DNA from: Planctomycetaceae bacterium
GTDB lineage: Bacteria; Planctomycetota; Planctomycetia; Planctomycetales; Planctomycetaceae
DNA length: 8,674 bases
Assembly: GCA_015487825.1 (NCBI GenBank)
Contig: WFOZ01000502.1
Coordinates: 1 to 8,674 of the forward strand
Direction of reading: 5' to 3'
Shown: piece by piece, positions 1 to 6,432 of the stretch
Layout: each line of letters starts with the position of its first letter
Numbering within the stretch: position 1 is the stretch's first letter
The notes under the pieces: model-generated
The model's database searches: none
Told to the model about the DNA's origin: nothing
Seen by the model: only the letters and a program-made list of their open reading frames with translations
Program-made: the position numbers and the translations under genes

Positions 1-23
1 GTGCGTCACGACGCACCCTACAA
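1..23. repeat. palindromic intergenic element, GTGCGT/ACGCAC hairpin plus CCCTACAA
   Basis: GTGCGT at 1-6 and ACGCAC at 11-16 are perfect reverse complements around a four-base loop, CACG, and are followed directly by CCTACAA. A degenerate version, GTGC..GCAC then CCTACAA, lies at 2005-2026, and a weaker one, GTGC then ACCCTAC, at 1467-1484. All three are outside genes. This suggests a dispersed short palindromic repeat family, but only this copy is a perfect hairpin. The window edge may cut its left end. Confidence 0.5.
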
Positions 24-67
24 ATTGAATTCATTAAATAGGGAAGTTATTTCAGGACTGTTCCTTA

Positions 68-85
68 ACAGACAGGAATGTCTGT
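68..85. repeat. perfect 7-bp hairpin upstream of rarA
   Basis: ACAGACA at 68-74 and TGTCTGT at 79-85 are exact reverse complements around the loop GGAA, a GNRA-type tetraloop if transcribed on the + strand. The hairpin ends 24 bases before the rarA ATG. It could be an RNA structure in the leader, an operator, or another dispersed intergenic palindrome. It has no T-run after it, so it is not a typical terminator. Confidence 0.5.
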
Positions 86-109
86 GCTCCTTCTCATCAT
101 GGACTGAAA

Positions 110-1432
110 ATGGCTGGATTGTTTGATCAGATGGAGCAGAAAAATCGTCAGCGTGTGCGACCGCTCGCTGCCCGAATGAGGCCGCACACTCTCGACCAAT
201 TTGCAGGACAAAAACATTTCCTGGGAGAAGGCTCTTTACTTCCCCGGTTACTGGCAACGCAAACGCTCGGTTCGTTGATTTTTTATGGACCGCCCGGCAC
301 CGGAAAAACAACGCTGGCTCAACTGATTTCCAAACAGACAAACGCAGACTGGATCGCCCTCAACGCGGCTTCGTGTGGCGTGAAAGAAGTTCGTGCAGGG
401 CTTCAACAAGCGGAAAAGAATCTCTCTACTTCCGGGCAACGGACGATTCTGTTTGTCGATGAACTACATCACTTCACAAAAACTCAACAGGATGTTTTGC
501 TTCCTGAACTCGAACAGGGAACCGTCATTTTTATCGGGGCAACAACCGATAACCCCTCTTTTGCATTGGTTGCGCCGCTGCTGAGCCGTTCACATCTGTT
601 TGAATTTCAGCCGTTGGAAATGGACGATATTCTTCAACTTCTTCATCGGGCATTATCTGATACTCAACAGGGACTCGGTTCTCTTGAAGTGCAGGTGGAA
701 CCAGATGCGCTGGAGTTTTTGGCGAACATGGCAGATGGTGATGCAAGGCGAGCTTTGAATGCGTTGGAGATTGCAACACTTTCACTGGAGAATCTGCCTA
801 AAGAACAGAGACAACTTTCGGTACCGTTGATTGAAGAATCGCTGCAACGCAAGGTTATTCGGTATGATAATCAGGGAGATGAGCATTACGATGCCGCTTC
901 TGCGCTCATTAAAAGTATTCGCGGGAGTGACCCAGATGCTGCCGTTTACTGGCTTGCCCGGATGCTCGATGCGGGGGAGCCGCCCCGCTTTATCGTCCGG
1001 CGGTTAATGATTTCCGCTTCGGAAGATATCGGCAATGCAGATCCCCGTGCACTCACGCTGGCAACATCTGCGGCTCAGGCAACAGAAATGATCGGGATGC
1101 CCGAATGCAGAATCATTCTTTCGCAGGCAACCACCTATCTGGCATGCGCACCAAAATCGAATGCGTCGTATGTCGCGATTGATGAAGCAATTCACGATTT
1201 GCAACATGATCAATTGATTCCGGTCCCCAAACATTTGAAAGATCGCCACTACGCCGGTGCCAAACGGATGGGGCATGGCGAAGGATATCAGTATCCGCAC
1301 GATGCAGAGCAAGGCTGGCTCGAACAGGATTATCTGGGCGTCGATAAAACCTACTACCGCCCGGTCAACCGCGGCTACGAAGCCCACATGGCACAATACC
1401 TTCGCGATCTACAAGGCGACGTTTCTGAATAA
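110..1432 (+). CDS. rarA: RarA/MgsA-type replication-associated recombination AAA+ ATPase
   Basis: RarA (MgsA; Mgs1/WRNIP1 in eukaryotes) is a cytoplasmic AAA+ ATPase related to clamp loaders that acts at stalled replication forks and DNA ends. The 440-residue product has the usual family length. Visible motifs, in order, are Walker A GPPGTGKT at residues 60-67, Walker B ILFVDE at 113-118, the family stretch GATTDNPSF at 143-151, an arginine finger in LLSR (R160), and sensor 2 GDARRALN at 210-217. The C-terminal half carries the conserved MgsA oligomerisation region, including RFIVRRL, ASEDIGNADP, and a proline/glycine-rich tail. The usual VDEIHRF is VDELHHF here. The ATG at 110 puts the first motif at the expected distance; the gene ends in tandem stops, TAATAG. 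No functional partner is evident next to it. Confidence 0.95.
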   Translation: MAGLFDQMEQKNRQRVRPLAARMRPHTLDQFAGQKHFLGEGSLLPRLLATQTLGSLIFYGPPGTGKTTLAQLISKQTNADWIALNAASCGVKEVRAGLQQAEKNLSTSGQRTILFVDELHHFTKTQQDVLLPELEQGTVIFIGATTDNPSFALVAPLLSRSHLFEFQPLEMDDILQLLHRALSDTQQGLGSLEVQVEPDALEFLANMADGDARRALNALEIATLSLENLPKEQRQLSVPLIEESLQRKVIRYDNQGDEHYDAASALIKSIRGSDPDAAVYWLARMLDAGEPPRFIVRRLMISASEDIGNADPRALTLATSAAQATEMIGMPECRIILSQATTYLACAPKSNASYVAIDEAIHDLQHDQLIPVPKHLKDRHYAGAKRMGHGEGYQYPHDAEQGWLEQDYLGVDKTYYRPVNRGYEAHMAQYLRDLQGDVSE

Positions 1433-1466
1433 TAGATTCTTACCAAAGAACGTAGCGGTGTAGAGT

Positions 1467-1484
1467 GTGCCGTGCATACCCTAC
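1467..1484. repeat. degenerate GTGC...ACCCTAC intergenic element
   Basis: GTGC at 1467-1470 followed by ACCCTAC at 1478-1484 resembles the elements at 1-23 and 2005-2026. It lies between rarA and the small beta-repeat gene. The hairpin itself is not kept here, so kinship with the other two copies is weak and rests mainly on the shared CCTAC end and the intergenic position. Confidence 0.25.
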
Positions 1485-1530
1485 GCCTCGAACTCAGAAA
1501 GTGGTCCACGTAAATAAAGGGAAGCATTGC

Positions 1531-1893
1531 ATGACTGATGACACGCTGAATGTATCGCAACTTAATATTGTTGACTCAAAAGGGCAAACAAGAATTTCAT
1601 TCTCTGTCGAAAAGGAAGGAAAAGATGAGGTTCCTAGAATAACGATAATTGATCATAAATTGCGACCTCGAATTTATATTCGAGTGACTAAGAAGGGTCC
1701 CACTCTCGGATTTCTTAATGAAAATGGCTCTACTTCCTTCGGATTATCGATGTTTCATGAATCTCTTAATGGACTGGTAATTAACGATAGTACGGGAAAA
1801 CTGGCAATTACGATGCTGGCTGATGGCAATAGAAATCCACAACTATCATTCTATAATAACGAAGGCGAAATGATTTTTTCGTTGCCGAGCTGA
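1531..1893 (+). CDS. small beta-repeat protein of unknown function
   Basis: The 120-residue product was not recognised as a named family. It reads as about five consecutive units of 16-29 residues, each with a short hydrophobic strand, a polar D/N-x-x-G turn and a second strand. Their starts are LNIVDSKGQTRI, ITIIDHKLRPRI, LGFLNENGSTSF, LVINDSTGKLAI and LSFYNNEGEMIF. This pattern suggests a solenoid or stacked beta-hairpin fold. There is no signal peptide, membrane segment or cysteine, so it is probably cytoplasmic. ATG at 1531 is preferred because AAAGGGAAG (1516-1524) lies just upstream and the repeat begins soon after it. The frame stays open back to a GTG at 1465, but that extension is basic, non-repetitive and overlaps intergenic repeat-like DNA. 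The gene looks more AT-rich than rarA, possibly a sign of transfer. Confidence 0.75.
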   Translation: MTDDTLNVSQLNIVDSKGQTRISFSVEKEGKDEVPRITIIDHKLRPRIYIRVTKKGPTLGFLNENGSTSFGLSMFHESLNGLVINDSTGKLAITMLADGNRNPQLSFYNNEGEMIFSLPS

Positions 1894-1969
1894 AAACATT
1901 AGCGACTCAGCGCGGCATAGCCGCAACCAAACAGGGATTTGAACCACGAGTAGACACCAATTAACACGA

Positions 1970-1987
1970 ATTTTCATTGAACGCAAC
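1970..1987 (-). repeat. 18-base repeat, copy A (inverted relative to copy B)
   Basis: Read on the - strand this segment is GTTGCGTTCAATGAAAAT. It matches the + strand at 3736-3753 with one mismatch in 18. Both copies are intergenic and both lie downstream of an AACCACGA motif (1942-1949 here). The shared arrangement suggests related repeats flanking the sulfatase gene in opposite orientation. Confidence 0.45.
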
Positions 1988-2004
1988 TCGGCACGCGAAG
2001 ATGG

Positions 2005-2026
2005 GTGCAAGCACGCCATCCTACAA
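2005..2026. repeat. GTGC/GCAC palindrome with CCTACAA, second copy
   Basis: GTGC at 2005-2008 and GCAC at 2011-2014 form a short palindrome, followed at 2020-2026 by CCTACAA. The order is the same as in the better hairpin at 1-23. The two-base centre makes a stable hairpin unlikely, so this copy looks decayed. Confidence 0.35.
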
Positions 2027-2116
2027 CAAACTGAAAAACTGAAGGTGTGATGGAATGATTTTATTTGTGTCCATTCGAGTTTTTTCTCAATAAGACTACA
2101 TGTTACTGCTATTGTG

Positions 2117-2140
2117 GTACACACAGCACACTCTGCGTAC
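2117..2140. terminator. imperfect hairpin past the sulfatase stop codon
   Basis: Bases 2117-2126 and 2131-2140 pair at 8 of 10 positions around the loop CACA. The hairpin starts 18 bases beyond the end of the sulfatase gene on the - strand, where a terminator would be expected. No T-run follows on the - strand, so an intrinsic terminator is uncertain; it may instead be a 3' RNA structure or chance. Confidence 0.25.
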
Positions 2141-2158
2141 TATGCGACTTTCCAAAAT

Positions 2159-3643
2159 TCACTCCGGCAATTTTCGTTGCCCTAAACGGTCGCCGTGGGG
2201 GATGCGGACGGGGACGTTTAGTCCGTTTCTTGTGTTGAGTTCTTCGAAAAGCCGGGCTCTCATTTTTTCGATTTGTGGTTGATAGGCCGGGATCTGAATC
2301 AGGTTGTGGCGTTCATCAGGATCAGTCTGCAAATCGTGGAAGCTGTCAATGTCCCAGGTGCCATGATAATAAACGTATTTGAATCGATCGGTGCGAATGG
2401 CGAACAGTGTGGGCGTGGCTGGGAAATTCCATTCCCAGTGGTATTCGTATATGAAATGTTTTCGCCAATCAATCGAATCCCCTTTCAGCAGCGGGAAAAA
2501 TGATTGCCCATCAAAAGTGCCTGCTGCGGGGGGAGTGACTTCCAATGCTTCAAGAATTGTCGGCGCAATATCGATATTGAGTGCCATCTGTTCGAGCTTT
2601 TTTCCTGCTTCAAGATTTCCCGGTGCCCACGCGAGCAGTGGCACACGGATCGACGTTTCAAACGCATCCCGTTTATCGTAGAAGCCATGTTCTCCCAGAT
2701 GAAAACCATTATCGCCCATGTACATGACCAGCGTATTTTTTGAGAGGCCTGATTTATCGAGATAGTCGAGCAGGCGCGCGATATTTTCGTCCAGCGAGTA
2801 AACCGCTTCGGCGTAGTCGTAATATAAATCATCGAGATCGGGGACGGGATCTTTATCGAACGGGCCGGTTTCCATGTGATCGATTCCGTGAATCGAATAG
2901 CGGCGTTCTTTCACCCAGTTCGGTTGTGTGCGATAATTTCGTTCGGTGCGGGCGCGTGTCTGGGGGTAATCGATTGGTTTGCCGTGGTATCTTCCTGCGT
3001 TTCGCCTGGCTGGTTGAAATGGATAGTGGACCGCTTTGAATGCGAGTTGCAGGTAAAAAGGTTTCTTCTGATCCCGTTCGGAGTTCATCCACTTGAGTGC
3101 CAGGTCGGTCAGTACATCTGCATTGTAACCTTCGAACTGTTGCCTTTTGCCGTTAACGTTCAGCACAGGATCGAAATAGGAACCTTGCCCTTTGAAGCTG
3201 ACCCAGTGATCGAATCCGGGGCGTTTGGAATCGTCATCGTGACCCATGTGCCACTTGCCGACGTAGGCCGTTTGCATTCCGGCTTTCTGGAGATACTGCG
3301 GAAAAAAAGTGGTTCCCGGCGGAACCGGCCGCTGGTTATCAACCACCTGATGCCGGTGCATATACTGCCCGGTTAAAATAGAGGCCCGGCTCGGCGAGCA
3401 AAGCGATGTCGTTACAAATGCGTTCGCCAGATGAACCCCTTCTTTCGCCATCCGGTCGAGTGCAGGTGTTTCGAGCCATTTTGGCGAATTCGGATGAAAG
3501 CTCATGAAATCGAAACGGTGATCATCTGAAAGAATGAAGATGACATTCCTGATTTTGTTCTGTCCGGTTGCATCGTCCGCAAAAACATTGCCGGAAAACA
3601 GAGCAACAAAACAAAGCAACAAAATTTTGCAAGCCAGACGCAT
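2159..3643 (-). CDS. secreted type I (formylglycine) sulfatase
   Basis: This hydrolyses sulfate esters, probably on a carbohydrate, outside the cytoplasm. The 494-residue product begins with a signal peptide (residues 1-22, cut likely after VFA). Active-site features of the family are present: metal-binding DD at 40-41, the sulfatase signature CSPSR at 82-86 whose C82 would be converted to formylglycine, GKWHMG at 129-134 (K130, H132), H207 in KAVHYP, the second metal pair D312-N313 in GDNGFHLGEHG, and K325. The C-terminal subdomain ends with the usual DLQTDPDERHNL stretch. A Shine-Dalgarno sequence, AGGA (3650-3653), lies 6 bases before the ATG. The overall look is of the S1 subfamilies often labelled N-acetylglucosamine-6-sulfatase or mucin-desulfating sulfatase, but the substrate cannot be read from sequence. 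It lies 134 bases downstream of the DUF4159 gene on the same strand. Confidence 0.95.
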   Translation of the reverse strand: MRLACKILLLCFVALFSGNVFADDATGQNKIRNVIFILSDDHRFDFMSFHPNSPKWLETPALDRMAKEGVHLANAFVTTSLCSPSRASILTGQYMHRHQVVDNQRPVPPGTTFFPQYLQKAGMQTAYVGKWHMGHDDDSKRPGFDHWVSFKGQGSYFDPVLNVNGKRQQFEGYNADVLTDLALKWMNSERDQKKPFYLQLAFKAVHYPFQPARRNAGRYHGKPIDYPQTRARTERNYRTQPNWVKERRYSIHGIDHMETGPFDKDPVPDLDDLYYDYAEAVYSLDENIARLLDYLDKSGLSKNTLVMYMGDNGFHLGEHGFYDKRDAFETSIRVPLLAWAPGNLEAGKKLEQMALNIDIAPTILEALEVTPPAAGTFDGQSFFPLLKGDSIDWRKHFIYEYHWEWNFPATPTLFAIRTDRFKYVYYHGTWDIDSFHDLQTDPDERHNLIQIPAYQPQIEKMRARLFEELNTRNGLNVPVRIPHGDRLGQRKLPE

Positions 3644-3777
3644 GGTGATTCCTTTTTTTGACTGAGAGTGAGAATCCCATTTGATACTCTGGAAACCACG
3701 AATGCAAGCATTACGAAAGAAAAAGTGAGAGGCAGGTTGCGTTCAACGAAAATGTATTCAGCTTGTGATCGTGATTC
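3644..3777. other. gap between the DUF4159 and sulfatase genes
   Basis: The gap separates two genes on the - strand. It contains AACCACGAAT at 3694-3703 and the 18-base repeat copy B at 3736-3753, both with relatives in the 1.9-2.0 kb gap. No clear terminator for the upstream gene and no strong promoter for the sulfatase were found, so read-through transcription is possible. Confidence 0.45.
3736..3753 (+). repeat. 18-base repeat, copy B
   Basis: GTTGCGTTCAACGAAAAT matches the - strand of 1970-1987 with one mismatch. It lies in the gap upstream of the sulfatase gene. An AACCACGA motif occurs 35 bases before it (3694-3701), as one also occurs near copy A. The two copies are inverted relative to each other and bracket the sulfatase gene. 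Confidence 0.45.
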
Positions 3778-6183
3778 TTATTTCTTTTTCTGAGATACTT
3801 CCGGGACGATATCCTGTAATACAGAGTAGAGAACGACGTTGGTTGCGATTTTTGCGGCATCTTGCGGGACGTAGCCGATGCAGGAAAGTGAGGTCTGTTT
3901 TTCCAACGCGCAGGAGATATCGTACTTGCTGTAGATGACCGCATATCTTCCGTCGAAGCTGATTCCTTCCAGAAATGGCGGACCGCTGCGTTCGACCGGT
4001 TTGAGAACGCCTTTGCCTTCATCGTTAAGCGGTGCCCGTCTGCGAACTGATTCCAGATTGTGACCAATTTCCTGCGAAAACAGTTCATGTTCCACGGGGA
4101 TTCTTTCGAGTGGTATGTCCGGGAACATCTGCTTCATCAGTTGTCGAAAACTGACATCAAATTTGGGGGAACCACAACAGGCATCAACAAACAGAACGCC
4201 GCCATGTTCCAGATACTTGCGCACGTTGCGAATCTCTTCCTGTGAAAGTTCAAACGAACGCTGTCCGTGCATATAAAGCAGCGTATAACGATACAGAGCC
4301 GGATCACTTGCGGGCAGTTTATTCGGCTTGTTTCCTGAAATAATTCCAAACGATTTTTCGAGAGCTTTGAGCAGTTTCTTCACCGCATTTGGTGCAGCAT
4401 CCCAGTCGCCGGTGTGTCTCAGTTTGGCAATTTTCAAAATGCCTCGCAGTGTATCGCGATCTTCAGATTCATCAAGCAGTTTCTGCTCATCCAGCTTGTT
4501 AGGTGGTTCGCGTCCCGTCACATACGCCACTACATTAACACCAATACGAAGAGAACGCGCGATTGCGGTTTTGAGATCCTGCGAGCGACCGGGTGGTTCG
4601 ATCACCATTCGCTTATCCCATAAACAACTGAGATCTTCGGGGGAATAGATGATTGCGGTTCTGCAGCCGACATCGACGCCGAACAGTTTGACGGTTTCCG
4701 GTTTCAATAAATATTCGCTGCGATAGACCGGATGCGTTTCTGCGAGTGGCATTAGCGATGTGTTTCCATCCGGGAAAATCCGTTCGACAAGTTGATACAT
4801 TCCCTGATCGAACGATTTGCTTTTGCAACCTCTTGAAACAAAAAGGAACCCTCCTTGTGTGAAGTATTCCCGCAGCATTTTGATATGTTTATCGGACATT
4901 AAATCGGAAAGATCGTTTTCGGAAGTGATGAACAGAATTGGAGCCTGCATCATTTCCTGCAAGCCGTTGTTGGCGACTGCTTTATCGAAATCGAGTGTCT
5001 GCCAGGTGAGCAGCTTGGGCCACTTCGGGAGTTTGCTGATATGTTCCACCAGGTTGTGGATATCTTTGGGGTGCCTGTTCCATAATTCGCCCAGAACCTG
5101 TTCCCGGTCATCAGGGTCTCTTGGTCCGAGTTTCATTTTATTGATCAGCACAGGGGCTAACCCTTTGGATAAAAACAGCAGGGCGAACGAGGTGCCAATG
5201 ACTGGATTATTTTCACCCCCTCCCACTCCAACCCAGGAGCCGTCCCGTTTGCTTTGCCTGTTTAGCAGTACCCGTGCCCCTTCCCGGTACCAATCGTGAG
5301 TGCCGAAAAATCGGCGACCGTTAAGCCGTCCTGCTCTTTCCAGACCATAGAGATAATACAGCCAATGCTGCCCGTCTTTGGGGTTGGAATGTACGGAAAA
5401 ATTTCTCGCCAGCCAGCGGACCGCCCGTTCCATCGGTTCGTCTGCTTCTGGAGGGCGACAGCAGATCGGGTTGCCCTGGGCATCTTCTTCATCCTTCTCC
5501 TGCAAAAAGGTAGAAGCGATTGCCAGAGAGGCAAGCCCTGCAACAGTCATGCTCCCGGTGCTTCCTGTTCCTTGCTGTCCACTGTAGCTCCAGCCACCAT
5601 CGGCGTTTTGAGAATTTACCCAGTGATCACGGACCCGTTCCCAAACTTTACGGTCAACAGGAATTCCATAATAGGCAGCATCTCTCAGGCCAAGCACTGC
5701 ATACTGTACGTTGCTTCGATCTGAGCCCCCCATGCCTGTTGTGTAGCCCCATCCGCCTGCGTTTCCCCCGAATTTTCGCTGACCATTTTCCAGTTTTTGT
5801 GCCAGGTTGAAAATTCGCAAGTTATCCCGGGCCCCTTCCTTGGCAGCTGTGAGAGCCATGATCATCAGAGAGATTTCGTAAGTGAGTGAAGGAGCCGGTT
5901 CCTTCACGGTTCGCAACCATTTTAACCCACGTGCAATCGCGGGGTCGTCTGGTGTCATTCCGGCATTCATTAATGAAAGCAGGCACAAGCTTGTTACACC
6001 AATATGATACGTCCCACCATTCCAGGATCCATCGGGCAGCTGTTTACTGATTACATATTCTCGTCCCCGTTTGATTGATTTGAGAACATTCTGAGCCGTC
6101 AACGGATCGTCAGCTGCGCAGACGAAACTGCCTTGTCCCGCGATAACGAAAGCAAGAGTTGCTATGAGTATTCGCTTCCGCAT
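3778..6183 (-). CDS. exported alpha/alpha-toroid protein with two DUF4159 domains
   Basis: The 801-residue product starts with a signal peptide (about residues 1-23, cut near VCA-AD). Residues 30-345 resemble the terpenoid cyclase/prenyltransferase alpha-alpha toroid, with QW-like turns QLPDGSW (48-54), QNADGGW (192-198) and QSKRDGSW (310-317). No DxDD or DCTAE cyclase motif was seen, so the toroid may bind rather than cyclise. Two related C-terminal segments follow, about 385-585 and 605-795, of DUF4159 type (glutamine-amidotransferase-like fold). They align by eye: GGFLFVSRGCKSKSFD with GGVLFVDACCGSPKFD, and AIIYSPEDLSC with AVIYSKYDISC. Planctomycetes carry many such proteins, without an assigned function. 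GGAAGGA (6190-6196) is a good Shine-Dalgarno sequence 6 bases before the ATG, and a near-consensus promoter lies upstream. The substrate is unknown; location is probably periplasmic. Confidence 0.9.
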   Translation of the reverse strand: MRKRILIATLAFVIAGQGSFVCAADDPLTAQNVLKSIKRGREYVISKQLPDGSWNGGTYHIGVTSLCLLSLMNAGMTPDDPAIARGLKWLRTVKEPAPSLTYEISLMIMALTAAKEGARDNLRIFNLAQKLENGQRKFGGNAGGWGYTTGMGGSDRSNVQYAVLGLRDAAYYGIPVDRKVWERVRDHWVNSQNADGGWSYSGQQGTGSTGSMTVAGLASLAIASTFLQEKDEEDAQGNPICCRPPEADEPMERAVRWLARNFSVHSNPKDGQHWLYYLYGLERAGRLNGRRFFGTHDWYREGARVLLNRQSKRDGSWVGVGGGENNPVIGTSFALLFLSKGLAPVLINKMKLGPRDPDDREQVLGELWNRHPKDIHNLVEHISKLPKWPKLLTWQTLDFDKAVANNGLQEMMQAPILFITSENDLSDLMSDKHIKMLREYFTQGGFLFVSRGCKSKSFDQGMYQLVERIFPDGNTSLMPLAETHPVYRSEYLLKPETVKLFGVDVGCRTAIIYSPEDLSCLWDKRMVIEPPGRSQDLKTAIARSLRIGVNVVAYVTGREPPNKLDEQKLLDESEDRDTLRGILKIAKLRHTGDWDAAPNAVKKLLKALEKSFGIISGNKPNKLPASDPALYRYTLLYMHGQRSFELSQEEIRNVRKYLEHGGVLFVDACCGSPKFDVSFRQLMKQMFPDIPLERIPVEHELFSQEIGHNLESVRRRAPLNDEGKGVLKPVERSGPPFLEGISFDGRYAVIYSKYDISCALEKQTSLSCIGYVPQDAAKIATNVVLYSVLQDIVPEVSQKKK

Positions 6184-6268
6184 AAGAAATCCTTCCGGAA
6201 TGCAGAGTAGATGGGGACCTGATGAATTAATAAACTATGTTAATGTGTTGCAAATTTCTGTTGGGATT

Positions 6269-6297
6269 ATCATAACATCGCAGCAGATCAATGTCAT
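6269..6297 (-). promoter_or_regulatory. sigma-70-type promoter for the DUF4159 gene
   Basis: On the - strand, ATGACA (6297-6292) is followed by a 17-base spacer and TATGAT (6274-6269). Each hexamer matches its consensus at five of six positions and the spacing is optimal. Transcription would start near 6262, leaving a leader of about 79 bases before the ATG at 6183. Confidence 0.6.
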
Positions 6298-6349
6298 TAC
6301 AAATGAGGACAATCCAGGGGCATCTGTTACTCTCTATCCTTAAAACTGA

Positions 6350-6355
6350 TATAAT
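6350..6355 (+). promoter_or_regulatory. -10 box for the reductase-permease unit
   Basis: TATAAT is a perfect -10 hexamer on the + strand. The -35 partner is poor: TTACTC at 6327-6332 with a 17-base spacer is the best seen. The start point would be near 6362, giving a leader of about 71 bases before the reductase ATG. An activator may compensate for the weak -35. Confidence 0.45.
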
Positions 6356-6432
6356 CTTTTGTTTAACGGCCTGCGGTAAAGCGGTTGTCAGTAGCTGTTC
6401 TCTCTAAAACACTCAATTCATGAGCCTTAATT

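Larger units (their letters stand above)
1..109 (+). promoter_or_regulatory. leader region upstream of rarA
   Basis: This gene-free stretch precedes rarA. It holds two short perfect hairpins, listed separately. A weak promoter candidate is TTGAAT at 25-30, a 17-base spacer and TATTTC at 48-53; the -10 matches consensus at only three of six positions, so this is tentative. No strong Shine-Dalgarno sequence precedes the ATG at 110. The only purine-rich stretch nearby is GGACTGAAA at 101-109. The left edge cuts the region, so an upstream promoter may be missing. Confidence 0.3.
1947..2077. repeat. imperfect inverted repeat enclosing about 100 bases
   Basis: CGAGTAGACACCAAT at 1947-1961 and the reverse complement of 2063-2077, CGAATGGACACAAAT, agree at 12 of 15 positions. 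The 101 bases between them hold a second palindromic element (2005-2026) and no gene. The right arm is followed by a T-run, GAGTTTTTTCTC at 2078-2089. Possible readings are a decayed non-autonomous mobile element, an intergenic repeat assembled from inverted copies, or a long-stem terminator for the + strand. No target-site duplication was identified. Confidence 0.45.
1894..2158. other. gene-free stretch between convergent genes, with degenerate repeats
   Basis: This lies between the end of the small + strand gene and the end of the - strand sulfatase. I see no convincing coding sequence. It contains the arms of a long imperfect inverted repeat (1947-1961 and 2063-2077), a GTGC/GCAC element with CCTACAA (2005-2026), a segment matched elsewhere in inverted orientation (1970-1987), and an imperfect hairpin at 2117-2140. 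It looks like an accumulation of intergenic repeat fragments and may also serve as transcription end for both neighbours. Confidence 0.6.
6184..6432. other. divergent intergenic promoter region
   Basis: This AT-rich stretch separates the - strand DUF4159 gene from the + strand reductase gene. It holds a near-consensus promoter facing left (6269-6297) and a perfect -10 hexamer facing right (6350-6355). I see no gene or repeat in it. ATTAA and TTAAT, a short inverted pair near 6226-6244, could be an operator but are too short to call. Confidence 0.6.

Noticed and set aside
1436..1450. TTCTT/AAGAA hairpin after the rarA stop as a terminator
   Set aside because: The stem is only five AT-rich pairs and no T-run follows.
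1465..1530. Upstream GTG start giving a 142-residue small protein
   Set aside because: The added 22 residues are basic, do not fit the repeat, overlap repeat-like intergenic DNA, and have no Shine-Dalgarno sequence, whereas the ATG at 1531 has AAAGGGAAG before it.
30..1893. rarA and the small beta-repeat gene as one functional unit
   Set aside because: They are 98 bases apart with repeat-like sequence between them, and the composition differs; nothing in the sequence links their roles.
2876..3376. Open frame of 166 codons on the + strand inside the sulfatase gene
   Set aside because: It lies wholly antisense to a gene with complete catalytic motifs and its product shows no recognisable domain.
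3711..4088. Open frame of 125 codons overlapping the end of the DUF4159 gene on the same strand
   Set aside because: It is in another frame of the DUF4159 coding region, has no ribosome site and no protein-like pattern; not evidence of a frameshift, since the main frame stays intact through the second DUF4159 domain.
4817..5299. Open frame of 160 codons on the + strand inside the DUF4159 gene
   Set aside because: It is antisense to the well-supported toroid/DUF4159 gene and its Ser/Cys-rich product looks like chance translation.
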